Assembly (NCBI GenBank): GCA_029776255.1
Contig: JAKOTN010000031.1
Span: 1-64,000 of the forward strand
Length of the DNA: 64,000 bases
Reading direction: 5' to 3'
Source: Pseudomonadota bacterium
Lineage (GTDB): Bacteria; Pseudomonadota; Gammaproteobacteria; Burkholderiales; Rhodocyclaceae
In this document: positions 5,630 through 14,593 of the stretch, one piece after another
Layout: the number at the start of each line of letters is the position of its first letter
Numbering within the stretch: position 1 is the first letter of the stretch
Position numbers and translations under genes: made by a program
The notes under the pieces: generated by a model
What the model was told of the DNA's origin: nothing
The model's database searches: none
The model's input: the letters and a program-made list of their open reading frames with translations, nothing else

Positions 5630-8142
5630 TCGTCGCCCTCCCACATGCGCCCGGTAAAAACGTAGCAGCGGGTCAAGCCCAGGCCGGGGACACGCACCCG
5701 TTGCGCGATATGGCGTCCTTCGGCTGGGAGTAGCCAGCCGGCCGCCACCAGCACCCGCGCCGCCGCCTTCGGGTCGTGTCCCGCGCATACCTCTTTGCGA
5801 AAGGCTTCCGGCAGCACCAGGAATTCCCGCCCGCCGTCGGCAGTCGTGCGCACGAAGCCGGCCCGATTGACGATAGGCCGGTCATTGGGGAAGGCGTCAT
5901 CCAGCAGCGCAAAGCGGCTTGCCCCGTGCGCCTCGAAGAAGGCCCGCACCTGCCCCAGCATGGCGCGTTCCTCGCGGTTGCCGATGCCGCCGAAGCCATC
6001 CAGCCAGGCGGCAAAGCACTTCCGCGCCGCCGTGGTCGCCTCGCCTTCCGCCCAGCCGGTCAGGCCATAGCCCGGCCCGATCAGATCGTCCCCGCTGGCA
6101 AGCTCGCCGGCCATCACCACCAGGCCGAAGCGCCGCGCCACGCGCAGCACCTGCCCGGCGGCATCCTTGGGCGCAACGTCCGCCACGAATCGCTTGATGC
6201 CTGCCGCGATGAAGTCGGCCAGCTTGGCGCGGTCGGCCACGATGCAGCGCAGCCAGGCCAGCCCCACCGCGCCGTGGTATCGGTTCGCGGCATCCTTCAA
6301 GGCCAGCGCCAGCGCCGCCGGGGTCGGCTGATCGTGCAGCGCCTCGAATGCGCCCAGGCCCGCCCCCGCGTCCGCGTCAATGTCGGCCAGGCGGATTTCC
6401 TGCCCGGCATTCACCTTGCGCCCGGCCCGCGCCATCAAGGCGGTCAGCGATTCCTCGCCCGCCGACAGGAACAGCAAGCGCCAGCGTGCCGCCTGCCGCG
6501 CCGTCCCGGTGCGCGATGCCCGTGCCTTGCCTTGCCCGTTCGCCAGCAGGTAGGCCGCTTCCCCGGCTTCCTTGGGGTCGATTTGCGAGAGTTCGTCCAG
6601 GATCAGCAGGCCGTCGTTGTGCAGCGCCGCCAGCCCTTCCAGCCCGTTCGCCGTCGCCCGCCATAGGCGGGGATAGGCCGATGGATCGCCCCACACGGAA
6701 GCCGCCACCTTGAGGGCCGTTGTCTTGCCCGACGATGAAGCGCCGCGAAAGTGAAAGCCCCCGGAATCCTCGCCCACCACGTCCGCCAATGCGCCCGCGA
6801 ATGCCACGGACAGGGCGAACACCAGGCGGGAATTACCGGCGGCCAGTCGGCCAACGGAATCGCGCCATTCCTCGACAGTGCCAGCCACCGAGTAGGCGGG
6901 TTCGATGGCGTGGGCATTCTGGAACACCACGATTTCCGCGTCCTGCCCGATGGATTCCGCCGGGGTCACGAACACGCCACCATGCCAGCCCAGCCGTTCC
7001 ACACAGCGGGCGCGGGCTTCCACGTCCCACACTTGCAGGAAGGCGGCCAGCATGTCGCGCCCCTTCTTGCCCGGAGTAATGGACAGGCCCAGCCGTGCCA
7101 GTTCGCGCCGCACGTCCGCGCCGTCGCCTTGCAACAGTTCCAGCGGCATTGCCCATTGATGGGTCACGCCGTCGTCGTCCCGCCATTCCAGCAAGCGGCC
7201 CCACTCGCCCGACTTGGCGTCGCGGGTCTTGGCACGAACGGAGAGGCGGGAACAAATCCACAGGGCGGGCAAGCGTTCGCCATCCTTGCCGGTGCCGATG
7301 AAAGCCACGCCAGCGGGGGCCACTTCAAACTCGCCGCCACCGTAGGCGCAGCGTTCGCCGCCGGTCGCGCCCTCGACATAGCGCCCGGTGTTTTGGGCAA
7401 TGGTGCGGACTTCATCCGCCGACAGGGGCGGGGCGCACTTCGCCTTGTTCTCGATTTGCAGCGCCGCCTCGATGGCATCGACAGTCAGCCCCTTCGCCCA
7501 CAGCGAAGCCGCTAGGCGGAACAGGCTGTCGTTGCGTCGGCCTTCCGTGAAACCCTCGCCATCGGCCACCACGGCTTGCGCCTTGCGGTCGGGGGCGGGT
7601 TCGGATTGCAGCGCATCCAGCAGCCAGGCCGGCACGTCGGCCAGCATGTCCGGGTGTTCCACGTCGCCGCCGTGGGCAGGCCACCAGACGATGTAACCGC
7701 CATCGCCCCGCGTATCCAGCCCGTCGCCCAACTTGCTCGCGGAGTTCTTTAGCAGCTTGCCGTCGGGGTTGCGGAACAGGTAATGCGCCCCGCCACCCCG
7801 CTTCGTCCGGTGGGTGCGGGTTTCCGGTAAGGCCCAGCCCTTCGCCTGCAACGTGGCAAAGCCGTCCTTGCCGTTCTTCACATCCACATCGAACACGAAC
7901 AGGCCGGAAGCCTTGCCGGTCGGCGCACCCACCAGGGCATCCGGCCATTGCGCGGCCCAGGCGGCAACCTGCCCGGCATCCGTGGTCGCATCCTTGAAGC
8001 CGTGCGCCGTGCGGGGATTCTTGCCGTCGGGGTTCTTCGGCTTGCCGTCGGCTTGAATCTTCCCGTTCGCCTTCTCCCAGCAGGGAAAAACGGGGATGCC
8101 TTGGGCCAGTAGTGGCGCGGCACGATCAGCAAAGGTCGTCAT
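5626..8142 (-). CDS. bifunctional primase-polymerase / DUF927 helicase replication protein
   Basis: An 838-residue protein. The start ATG at 8140-8142 was chosen for the strong AAGGGGG ribosome site. The N-terminal part (about 1-190: ADRAAPLLAQGIPVFPCWEK, then LFVFDVDVKNGKDG with a metal-binding D-x-D, and HYLFRNPDGK) is a bifunctional primase/polymerase (prim-pol) domain. The middle and C-terminal part has the DUF927-type ATPase: GASSSGKTTALKVAASVWG is the Walker A region and GLLILDELSQIDPKEA the Walker B. Such proteins start and unwind replication of P4-like satellites and plasmids. It sits in the centre of the element 2 operon and overlaps the genes on either side. Confidence 0.85.
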   Translation of the reverse strand: MTTFADRAAPLLAQGIPVFPCWEKANGKIQADGKPKNPDGKNPRTAHGFKDATTDAGQVAAWAAQWPDALVGAPTGKASGLFVFDVDVKNGKDGFATLQAKGWALPETRTHRTKRGGGAHYLFRNPDGKLLKNSASKLGDGLDTRGDGGYIVWWPAHGGDVEHPDMLADVPAWLLDALQSEPAPDRKAQAVVADGEGFTEGRRNDSLFRLAASLWAKGLTVDAIEAALQIENKAKCAPPLSADEVRTIAQNTGRYVEGATGGERCAYGGGEFEVAPAGVAFIGTGKDGERLPALWICSRLSVRAKTRDAKSGEWGRLLEWRDDDGVTHQWAMPLELLQGDGADVRRELARLGLSITPGKKGRDMLAAFLQVWDVEARARCVERLGWHGGVFVTPAESIGQDAEIVVFQNAHAIEPAYSVAGTVEEWRDSVGRLAAGNSRLVFALSVAFAGALADVVGEDSGGFHFRGASSSGKTTALKVAASVWGDPSAYPRLWRATANGLEGLAALHNDGLLILDELSQIDPKEAGEAAYLLANGQGKARASRTGTARQAARWRLLFLSAGEESLTALMARAGRKVNAGQEIRLADIDADAGAGLGAFEALHDQPTPAALALALKDAANRYHGAVGLAWLRCIVADRAKLADFIAAGIKRFVADVAPKDAAGQVLRVARRFGLVVMAGELASGDDLIGPGYGLTGWAEGEATTAARKCFAAWLDGFGGIGNREERAMLGQVRAFFEAHGASRFALLDDAFPNDRPIVNRAGFVRTTADGGREFLVLPEAFRKEVCAGHDPKAAARVLVAAGWLLPAEGRHIAQRVRVPGLGLTRCYVFTGRMWEGDE

Positions 8143-8413
8143 ATTGCCCCCTTGCGGATTTATCGGTGTCCAGGTCGATGAAGTAGCCAACTCCATGTAA
8201 GCGTCGGCAGTGCGCTATCCGGTGGCCACCTTGTGCTACTAGGCCATCGCCGCCGCCGTGTGTGTGAGTTTCGCCACAATGCGGGCAGGTCAATTCGAGA
8301 ATCCATCCGTCGCGGCCACGGCGAGGCGTTGCGGTAACGGTGGGGGTGATAAGATGCGCGTGTCGTTGTGCGCTCGGTTTGGCTTCGGTCAGCCGGGCGT
8401 TTTTCTTATCCAT
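8126..8413 (-). CDS. small Cys/His-rich protein
   Basis: A 95-residue protein with a zinc-binding pattern: ELTCPHCGETHTHGGGDG, then HRIAHCRRLHG. The CPHCG motif with the following histidines and cysteine suggests one zinc finger, as in many small phage DNA-transaction proteins. Its 3' end overlaps the start of the primase gene by 17 bases, so it may help the primase or regulate its synthesis. No defined family recognised. Confidence 0.6.
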   Translation of the reverse strand: MDKKNARLTEAKPSAQRHAHLITPTVTATPRRGRDGWILELTCPHCGETHTHGGGDGLVAQGGHRIAHCRRLHGVGYFIDLDTDKSARGQYDDLC

Positions 8414-8425
8414 GTCCGCCTACCT

Positions 8426-8662
8426 TTATGCCTTGCGGCTTTTCTGGATTTGGGCGGCCAGCCACGCCTCGACTTCGGCCTCTATCCAGCCGACGGCCTT
8501 TGCCCCAACAGCGACGGGCTTGGGGAAGGTAGGGTCGTAGTCGCTGGGGCGCTTGGGATTGCGCCGCAGCTTCGCGTAGATGGTGGAACGGGAAAGCCCG
8601 GTGCGTGCTTCAACCTGCTTGCGCCGGATGATGGTTAGCGCGGAATGGATTTGATTAGCCAT
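8426..8662 (-). CDS. AlpA-family transcriptional regulator
   Basis: 78 residues with the typical size and HTH of AlpA-type regulators: RRKQVEARTGLSRSTIYAKL, then PSDYDPTFPKPV and a C-terminal amphipathic helix (GWIEAEVEAWLAAQ) that packs on the HTH. In P4-like and CP4-57-like elements AlpA activates the integrase/excision gene or acts as an excisionase. The first 50 residues are nearly identical to the chimeric regulator of element 1 (1665-2015), showing recent common ancestry. It is followed 12 bases later by the Cys/His-rich gene. Gene symbol withheld because alpA is used for several unrelated proteins. Confidence 0.8.
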   Translation of the reverse strand: MANQIHSALTIIRRKQVEARTGLSRSTIYAKLRRNPKRPSDYDPTFPKPVAVGAKAVGWIEAEVEAWLAAQIQKSRKA

Positions 8663-8829
8663 GTTTGCCTCTAGTGAAAGAGGCCGGTGCGGAATGCACC
8701 GGCACGGCTAAGCTATTTACAGCGCATAGCGGACGGGACGGGCACCCCTACCGTAGATTGCCCATCCCCAGGTAGAAAACGCGGTTCTGTTGTGGGTACC
8801 CTATCAGGCCAGACATAAGGCGGCCGAAA

Positions 8830-9228
8830 TCAAGCGGCTTTCAGTTGAGGCCGCCCCCAGGGCACGGTGTCGACTGCATCCTTCGCGCGCTGAATAGCAC
8901 TCGGTACGGCCTCAAGTGCCCACGATGACGACGAGCCGGGGTCGTAGGCGCTTTCCTGGGAATCCACCATGACCAGACAACAAACCGCCAGCGCGGCGTC
9001 GATTTCCAGATCAACGGCCCGAGCGCCTACCTTCGCCTTCGCTTGGCCTACCAGCGAGTGAATCACGCGCATGACGCCCTCGACGTCGAAATCGTTGGGG
9101 CGTTCGCCCGCTTGAAAACATAGGGTTTCAGCAAGTCCCCACGCCCGGCCGAGTGCCATGCTTGCTTCGTTGAGTGCGTCGCGCTCTGCGGCTTCGGCCG
9201 CTGGTTTGATATTCTCTTGGGTAGCCAT
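8830..9228 (-). CDS. hypothetical element-2 protein (132 residues)
   Basis: Starts at the ATG at 9226-9228 (MATQENIKPAAEAAERDALN), preceded by AAGGAG at optimal spacing; a longer open frame upstream overlaps the 105-residue gene and is not credible. The protein is largely helical, Ala-rich and acidic (GVMRVIHSLVGQAKAKVGAR, then DLEIDAALAVCCLVMVDSQE). This resembles DUF3077-type helical bundles in outline only; no family is claimed. A 167-base noncoding gap with a GC-rich hairpin separates it from the AlpA gene. Confidence 0.6.
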   Translation of the reverse strand: MATQENIKPAAEAAERDALNEASMALGRAWGLAETLCFQAGERPNDFDVEGVMRVIHSLVGQAKAKVGARAVDLEIDAALAVCCLVMVDSQESAYDPGSSSSWALEAVPSAIQRAKDAVDTVPWGRPQLKAA

Positions 9229-9331
9229 TTCGTAACTCCTTGCAGTTGCGTTTCGGTCAGGGCCGGCGCGGTGGGCAAACACCGACCGGCCCGCTTTGCC
9301 TGAAACCGTCAGGCTACGGAAAGACGATGAC

Positions 9332-9649
9332 CTAGCGGCCGTCGTATTCAACTTGGTATTCATCCCCGACGAACCGGGACAACTCGAAAGCCAGAATCTG
9401 GCCTTCGTCCTTGAACTTCTCCCAGGGGAATGCATCCGGCCGCTCCGGGAGATAGTCGTCATACCATTCGATCCAGCGGGCGAAGCGTTCCGCCAGCCAG
9501 TCGGGCAGGCCCAGGGCTTCATGGCTCACCATGCTTACCGGCCCTTGTCCCGGCTCGCTGCCTGCTTGCGGATACCAGATGCCGCTGCTTCCCCAATCAG
9601 GCCAGACACGCAGGCGGCCACGGTCGTACTCCCTCCATCGGTTCGCCAT
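9332..9649 (-). CDS. integrase-linked small protein (105 residues)
   Basis: Starts right after the integrase stop (2 bases apart). It begins MANRWREYDRGRLRVWPDWG and is rich in Trp, Asp and Glu with a C-terminal LSRFVGDEYQVEYDGR. The unusual composition (about eight Trp) and its fixed place after the integrase in both elements argue for a real protein, possibly part of the excision machinery. The element 1 copy is cut after 35 residues. No family recognised. Confidence 0.65.
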   Translation of the reverse strand: MANRWREYDRGRLRVWPDWGSSGIWYPQAGSEPGQGPVSMVSHEALGLPDWLAERFARWIEWYDDYLPERPDAFPWEKFKDEGQILAFELSRFVGDEYQVEYDGR

Positions 9650-9651
9650 GG

Positions 9652-10968
9652 TCAGGCCGCCCGATACGCTTTGCCGAAAGGCCCGATGATGACCTTGCCT
9701 CGCCCGTCATGGATTTGGCTATCCACGAAGTCGGCCCACCATTGCAGCATTTCGCGCCGCTGGTCGGCATACTGAGCCCGGTTATAGACGCCCCGGATGC
9801 CCTTGGTTTCATGGGCCAGCGCCTTCTCGATCCAGTCGCTATTGAATCCGGCTTCATGCAAATGGGTAGAAGCCGTGCGCCGGAAGTCGTGAATTACGAA
9901 GTCGCGCACCTCGATTTCCAGCGCCCGCACCGCCACATTTAAAGTGCTTTTCGCAATCGGCTGTTTCAGCTCGCCACGGCTGGGGAACACCCAGTCGGAA
10001 CCGCTCGCCAGCCCCTTCAATTCCTCGAACATCGCCACCGCCTGCCGGGAGAGGGGGACAAGGTGCGGCTTGTCCTTCTTCATGCGCTCGCCGGGAATCG
10101 ACCACTCGGCGCGGTCGAAGTCGATTTCCTCCCACTTGGCTTCGATCAATTCGGATTTCCGCACCATGCACAGGATCAGCAGATGCAGCGCCAGCTTGTG
10201 CGCCCGCTTCATGCTGGATTGGTAGATGGCCCGCAACAGCCGCCCGACTTCCTCCGGGGTCAGGGCTACGTCCCGGCTCTTGGCTTGGGCAATGAACTTC
10301 GCCTCGATGGCGGCCGCAGGGTTGAACGTGGTTTTCTCCCGCGCAATGGCATAGGCGAACAGCCGTTTCAGCACGTTGCGGGTTTGTAGGGCCATCTGGT
10401 CGGCCCCGCGATTCTTGATCTTGTCGGTAATCGCCAAGATGTCGGTCACGGTCACATCAGCAATCTGCTTCGCACCGAGGGCTGGAATCACGTCCTTATC
10501 GAGAATGCGCTTGATGTTGCGGGGGCTGCTGTTCGCGGGTTCCGCAATCTCGGCATACCAGCGTAGGGCGAAGGCTTCCACGGTGTCGGCGGCCTTGGCT
10601 TCGGCCTCTTTCGCCTTCGCCCGCTCAACGGCTTTCATGCACCAGTTGCGGACGAAGGCTTGGGCCATTTCCTTGACGGCGGGGGCGGTGTCATCCGGGA
10701 CAGGATCGCCGCGCTTCAAGGCCATTGGGGACAGGCCACGCCCGGCCAGTGCCTTGCAGTCGTCCCGCCAGGTGCGGGCTTCGCCCAGGGAATAGGTGGG
10801 GTAGTCGCCCAGCGTAACCTTTTCCTGCTTCCCGGCCAGCCGGTAGCGCAGCCGCCAGACCTTCGCCCCGCCGGGCATCACTTCCACGAACAGCCCGCCC
10901 TCGTCGGCTTCCTGATATGCCTTCTCGCCGGGCTTGAGATTCCGCAGCTTGGTATCCGTCAGCGCCAT
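9652..10968 (-). CDS. tyrosine recombinase/integrase (DUF4102 arm-binding type) of element 2
   Basis: 438 residues from the ATG at 10966-10968, which follows a GGAGGGTGG ribosome site. Residues 1-90 are the DUF4102 domain typical of P4-type integrases (LTDTKLRNLKPGEKAYQEAD, then GDYPTYSLGEAR), which binds arm-type DNA sites. About 130-225 is the SAM-like core-binding domain. About 230-420 is the catalytic domain with Arg in MVRKSELIEAKW, the HDFRRTAS box, LAHE and Tyr in GVYNRAQYADQ. All active-site residues are present, so it should be functional. It lies beside the attachment site in mnmE, with an octamer array and a 20-base inverted repeat in front. Confidence 0.92.
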   Translation of the reverse strand: MALTDTKLRNLKPGEKAYQEADEGGLFVEVMPGGAKVWRLRYRLAGKQEKVTLGDYPTYSLGEARTWRDDCKALAGRGLSPMALKRGDPVPDDTAPAVKEMAQAFVRNWCMKAVERAKAKEAEAKAADTVEAFALRWYAEIAEPANSSPRNIKRILDKDVIPALGAKQIADVTVTDILAITDKIKNRGADQMALQTRNVLKRLFAYAIAREKTTFNPAAAIEAKFIAQAKSRDVALTPEEVGRLLRAIYQSSMKRAHKLALHLLILCMVRKSELIEAKWEEIDFDRAEWSIPGERMKKDKPHLVPLSRQAVAMFEELKGLASGSDWVFPSRGELKQPIAKSTLNVAVRALEIEVRDFVIHDFRRTASTHLHEAGFNSDWIEKALAHETKGIRGVYNRAQYADQRREMLQWWADFVDSQIHDGRGKVIIGPFGKAYRAA

Positions 10969-10990
10969 GATTCCACCCTCCACCGTTGCT

Positions 10991-11200
10991 TGTGCCCATG
11001 ATCGTGCGGCTTCATGGGCACACTCGAAACCCTTGGGCACACGGCCTGAATGCAACGTTCAGCGCGGCATTCAGGCCGTGTGCCCACCATCTGTGCCCAT
11101 CTTGAAGCGATTTCTCCGCCCCTTCCTGCTGGGCATTGGGCACAGTATTTGTGCCCATGGCCTCTAGGAGAACTCCACAATGGGCACAATCATGGGCACA
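10991..11200. repeat. nine TGGGCACA octamers upstream of the element 2 integrase
   Basis: TGGGCACA at 11015, 11034, 11137, 11181 and 11193; complement TGTGCCCA at 10991, 11079, 11092 and 11150. Pairs are spaced 12-13 bases. The region 10969-11313 contains no gene; it holds these octamers, an inverted repeat, a terminator and the attachment sequence. They are candidate arm-type sites for the DUF4102 domain or operators for integrase expression. Confidence 0.7.
11034..11086. repeat. 20-base perfect inverted repeat in front of the integrase gene
   Basis: Bases 11034-11053 are the exact reverse complement of 11067-11086, with a 13-base spacer. The outer 8 bases of each arm are TGGGCACA octamers and the inner 12 read CGGCCTGAATGC. 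It may be a protein-binding dyad or fold as a cruciform or hairpin in the integrase leader region. Confidence 0.8.
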
Positions 11201-11243
11201 AGTTTATGCGGATTCAATCGGAACATGCAAGCCCATAGCAGAA

Positions 11244-11270
11244 CAAAAAGCCCGCTATTACGCGGGCTTT
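11244..11270 (-). terminator. intrinsic terminator downstream of mnmE, carried by element 2
   Basis: AAAGCCCGC (11247-11255) pairs with GCGGGCTTT (11262-11270), followed on the minus strand by five T. It ends transcripts leaving mnmE 45-70 bases past the stop and would keep them out of the element. The equivalent hairpin is found in the end of element 1. Confidence 0.75.
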
Positions 11271-11289
11271 CAAGGTGTTTTTCGGAAGG

Positions 11290-11335
11290 CTTCGGACTAT
11301 GCAGGAATACTCGCTATTTTCCGATGCAAAAACGC
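11290..11335. other. attachment site overlapping the mnmE stop codon
   Basis: Contains the mnmE 3' end (codons for FCIGK and the stop at 11314-11316) and matches the junction sequence at 3803-3837. SGI1-family islands use the equivalent position in gammaproteobacterial mnmE (trmE/thdF). The crossover point is probably within TTTTGCATCG on the minus strand. Confidence 0.6.
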
Positions 11336-12636
11336 CCAAAAATTTCTCCCAACAAATCATCCGAACTGAATTCGCCAGTCACCGTCGCCAGCGACAATTG
11401 CGCCAGGCGCAATTCCTCGGCGAAGATTTCGAGGTGCGGCAGACGGGCTTGCGCGTCTACCAAATATCGCTGTGTTTCCGCCAGCGCATGCAAGTGCCGT
11501 TCGCGAGCAATAAATACATCTTCGACGGCATGCCAACCCGCGATCCGCAGCAATTCCTGGCGCAGCAATTCGAGACCAAGGCCCGATTTGGCGGATAGCG
11601 CAATCGTCGTGCCATTGGAATCTTCACGCCGCTCGGCGGCAGCGGCGACGAGGTCGATTTTGTTGTGAACCGTGATGCGGGCCAGATGCGGCGGCAATTG
11701 GTCGACGATGGCGCGTTCAGGATCGCCAGCACCGTGCCGCGCGTCGACCAGCAAAACGACGACATCGGCACGCTCGATCTCGCGCCAGGTGCGCTCGATT
11801 CCCATTTTCTCGATCGGATCATCCGTTTCGCGCAGACCGGCCGTGTCGATCACGTGCAGTGGCATACCCTCGATCTGCAAATTGCCATGAACCAGATCGC
11901 GAGTGGTGCCCGGAAAAGCGGTGACGATCGCCAGCTCATCGCCGGCCAATCGATTGAGCAGGCTGGATTTGCCGACATTGGGTTGCCCCGCCAGGACAAC
12001 ATGTAAACCGCTTTGCAACAGACAACCTTGTCGGGCACGTTCGAAAACCTGTTGCAGTTGTAGCCGCAAGCGTTCAAGCCGTCCGAATGCGTCACTGTGT
12101 TCCAGAAAATCGATGTCTTCGTCAGGGAAGTCGAGAGTTGCCTCGACCAATGTGCGCAATTCAATCAGCTGCGCTAGCAGGGACTGTATTTCACGGGAGA
12201 AATCGCCCTGCAGCGAACGGACGGCACTGCGAGCGGCGGCGGCCGTGGCGGCATCGATCAAATCGATGACCGCCTCCGCCTGAGCCAGATCGAGTTTACC
12301 GTTGAGGTAAGCCCGACGGGTGAATTCACCAGGCTCGGCCAGCCGGGCACCCAACTGTAAACAGCGCTCGAGCAGCATTTGCATGACCACCGGGCCACCA
12401 TGCCCGTGCAACTCGAGAATATCCTCGCCAGTAAATGAATTCGGTGCTTGAAAGTACAGCAACAGGCCGGTATCGATGACGCCACCATCGGCCGCCCGGA
12501 AATCGCTCAGGCTGGCAACCCGGGGAGGCGGGCATCTTCCGCCAATGGCGCAGGCAAATTGCTGAAGATTTTCACCGGCGACCCGAACAATGCCGATACC
12601 ACCGCGACCGGGAGCGGTCGCGATGGCGGCGATCAT
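11314..12636 (-). CDS. mnmE: tRNA uridine-5-carboxymethylaminomethyl synthesis GTPase MnmE
   Basis: About 440 residues. With MnmG it forms the cmnm5 modification at wobble U34 of certain tRNAs, in the cytoplasm. The N-terminal folate-binding domain begins [17 protein letters not shown]; a helical domain follows. The inserted G domain has [14 protein letters not shown] (G1), FPGTTRD (G2), DTAGLRE (G3) and NKIDL (G4). The C-terminus is the invariant FCIGK with the catalytic Cys. The ATG at 12634-12636 fits family N-termini; a GTG at 12690 overlapping yidC is an alternative. Last gene of the rpmH-rnpA-yidD-yidC-mnmE run. Its stop codon forms part of the attachment site of element 2, and the reading frame is intact. 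Confidence 0.95.
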   Translation of the reverse strand: MIAAIATAPGRGGIGIVRVAGENLQQFACAIGGRCPPPRVASLSDFRAADGGVIDTGLLLYFQAPNSFTGEDILELHGHGGPVVMQMLLERCLQLGARLAEPGEFTRRAYLNGKLDLAQAEAVIDLIDAATAAAARSAVRSLQGDFSREIQSLLAQLIELRTLVEATLDFPDEDIDFLEHSDAFGRLERLRLQLQQVFERARQGCLLQSGLHVVLAGQPNVGKSSLLNRLAGDELAIVTAFPGTTRDLVHGNLQIEGMPLHVIDTAGLRETDDPIEKMGIERTWREIERADVVVLLVDARHGAGDPERAIVDQLPPHLARITVHNKIDLVAAAAERREDSNGTTIALSAKSGLGLELLRQELLRIAGWHAVEDVFIARERHLHALAETQRYLVDAQARLPHLEIFAEELRLAQLSLATVTGEFSSDDLLGEIFGRFCIGK

Positions 12637-12655
12637 GGCGACGCCTTGGCTTGCC

Positions 12656-14353
12656 TCAGGCGGTACTGTCGTTGGCGGCTTTGGCGCCACCTTCGATCAT
12701 CCGGGTAATCTGCCATTGCTGGGCAATGGAGAGGACATTGTTAACCACCCAGTACAGCACCAGCCCGGCCGGAAAGAAAAAGAACATGGCACCAAAGATG
12801 AAGGGCATCATCATCATCACCTTGGCCTGAATCGGATCTGGCGGCGTCGGATTCAGCTTGGTCTGGATCAACATCGTCGCCACCATGACGACTGGTAACA
12901 CATAGTAGGGATCGGCGGCCGACAGATCGGTAATCCACAAGATCCACGGCGCGTCACGAATTTCGACGGCACCAAGAAGCGCCCAGTACAAAGCGATGAA
13001 CACCGGAATCTGCACCGCGATCGGCAGGCAACCGCCCAACGGATTGATCTTTTCGCGCTTGTACAGCGCCATCATTTCGGCATTCAATTTTTGCCGATCG
13101 TCGCCATAACGCTCCTTGAGCGCCATCAGACGCGGCGTGACGGTCCGCATCTTGGCCATTGACTTGTAACTGGCCGCCGACAATGGAAAAAACAGTAACT
13201 TAATGCCGACGGTCAGCAGAACGATCGCCCAACCCCAATTGCCGACCACTTTGTGAATGGCATCGAGACACCAGAAAATCGGCGCGGCAATCACCGTTAG
13301 CCAGCCATAATCGACCACCAACGGCAATCCCGCGGCGCCGATACCGCCTTCCGCCTTGGGCTTCGCCAGTTGTTCCAGATTACTTTGAATCTGCGGACCG
13401 GCATAAAGGGGCACTGAAAAAACCCCTTTGGAACCAGGAGCGACCACCGGCGTCGGTACGATGACACCGGCACCGACCGCGGGCTGCAGGCTGTTGTCCA
13501 CCTTGCGCATGTAGTATTCGCGTGGCAGGCCGATCTCGGGAATCCACGCTGCAACAAAATAGTGCTGAACCATCGCGATCCAGCCATCGTCAGCCTTGCT
13601 GGCGAATTTGGCGCTGCCTTTTTCAATGTCGCTGAAAGCAACTTTCTGGTACTTGCCTTGATCGGTGAACACCGCCGGGCCGGTGAACGTCGACACCATC
13701 GAACTTTCGCCTTCCGGCGCCTTGGTATCGCGCTGCAACTGATAATAGGCGTGCGCGACGATTTCCTTCTCACCGCGGTTGTCGATCTCATGTACCACAT
13801 CGATCAGATAGCTGCCGCGATTGAAGGTGTAAAGCTTGGCCACCTTGATACCGTTGGTAACTGGCGCCTCGAGGCGAATCTGAATCGACCGCGCATCGGC
13901 GCCTAGTTCCCTGCTGCCAGCGGCCACCGAGAAAACAGTCTTGTGATTCGGCAAGTTATCGCCGATCAGACCGCTCTGTGCAAGATACTGATGCTTCCCG
14001 TCGAAGAGGGCGAAATTCTTGTCCTTGTTGACGCTGTCCTTGTAACCGTTGAACTCAAGGCGAACGATATCGCCACCCAGGGTCGAAATGCTGGCCACGA
14101 AAAGATCGGTCTTGACGGTAATCGTTTCGCTCTTGTCGCTTGTTTTCGGCGCCGCAACCGCTTCGGGAAGAGCCGCGGGTGCCGCGTGTAGGCTGGCCGA
14201 CGGCGTCGGCGGTGGCGTTGCCGTCGGAGTCGCGCCGATGGCCGTCGGCGCCACGGCCTTTGGTTGACTGTATTTCTGCCAGGCATCCCAAAGCATTACC
14301 AAGGAGAACGAGAAGACCAGCAGGAGGATCAGGCGCAGGCGTTGGTTGTCCAT
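12656..14353 (-). CDS. yidC: membrane protein insertase YidC
   Basis: 565 residues, the usual length for a Gram-negative YidC. It inserts and folds inner-membrane proteins, alone or with SecYEG. An N-terminal membrane anchor ([18 protein letters not shown]) is followed by a Pro/Ala/Thr-rich linker and the large periplasmic beta domain (about 75-340). The C-terminal five-helix core starts near [20 protein letters not shown] and includes the cytoplasmic hairpin ([20 protein letters not shown]) and the conserved Arg-bearing groove helix. A short basic C-terminal tail is present. It lies between yidD and mnmE as in most proteobacteria. Confidence 0.97.
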   Translation of the reverse strand: MDNQRLRLILLLVFSFSLVMLWDAWQKYSQPKAVAPTAIGATPTATPPPTPSASLHAAPAALPEAVAAPKTSDKSETITVKTDLFVASISTLGGDIVRLEFNGYKDSVNKDKNFALFDGKHQYLAQSGLIGDNLPNHKTVFSVAAGSRELGADARSIQIRLEAPVTNGIKVAKLYTFNRGSYLIDVVHEIDNRGEKEIVAHAYYQLQRDTKAPEGESSMVSTFTGPAVFTDQGKYQKVAFSDIEKGSAKFASKADDGWIAMVQHYFVAAWIPEIGLPREYYMRKVDNSLQPAVGAGVIVPTPVVAPGSKGVFSVPLYAGPQIQSNLEQLAKPKAEGGIGAAGLPLVVDYGWLTVIAAPIFWCLDAIHKVVGNWGWAIVLLTVGIKLLFFPLSAASYKSMAKMRTVTPRLMALKERYGDDRQKLNAEMMALYKREKINPLGGCLPIAVQIPVFIALYWALLGAVEIRDAPWILWITDLSAADPYYVLPVVMVATMLIQTKLNPTPPDPIQAKVMMMMPFIFGAMFFFFPAGLVLYWVVNNVLSIAQQWQITRMIEGGAKAANDSTA

Positions 14354-14379
14354 GAAAACCTATGTGATTTGTTTGAGGT

Positions 14380-14589
14380 TCAAGGTACGGGGTCGAAACC
14401 GCCGGGGTTCCAAGGGTGACAGCGGCACAAACGAACAACGGCAAGGCTGGTTCCTCTGGCAACACCATGTTTTCGTACCGCTTCCGCCGCATATTCGGAA
14501 CAACTCGGAAAGAAACGACAACGGCGACCAAGCATCGGGCTTATCGCGTAGCGATAAAAGCCTATCAATGCAAGTAGCAATCGTTTCAT
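14380..14589 (-). CDS. yidD: membrane protein insertion efficiency factor YidD
   Basis: 69 residues with the family hallmark [20 protein letters not shown] and a C-terminal [14 protein letters not shown]. YidD is a small amphipathic, membrane-associated protein that improves YidC-dependent insertion. It follows rnpA by 4 bases and precedes yidC by 26, the standard arrangement. Confidence 0.95.
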   Translation of the reverse strand: MKRLLLALIGFYRYAISPMLGRRCRFFPSCSEYAAEAVRKHGVARGTSLAVVRLCRCHPWNPGGFDPVP

Positions 14590-14593
14590 CCGC

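Larger units (their letters stand above)
3826..11330 (-). mobile_element. Element 2: compact P4-like integrative element in the 3' end of mnmE
   Basis: About 7.5 kb bounded by attachment-like repeats at 3803-3837 and 11290-11335. All ten genes are on the minus strand: integrase, 105- and 132-residue proteins, AlpA regulator, Cys/His-rich small protein, primase-helicase, HExxH protein, two hypothetical proteins and a sigma-region-4-like protein. There are no capsid, conjugation or obvious cargo genes, which resembles satellite elements of the P4 type. The right end overlaps the mnmE stop codon, the same target used by SGI1-family islands. TGGGCACA pairs with identical 12-base spacing occur at both ends (3901-3920 and 11181-11200). 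Confidence 0.75.

Noticed and set aside
12637-12690. N-terminal extension of MnmE from a GTG at 12690
   Set aside because: It adds 18 low-complexity residues inside the yidC gene; the ATG at 12636 fits the family start. It cannot be excluded.
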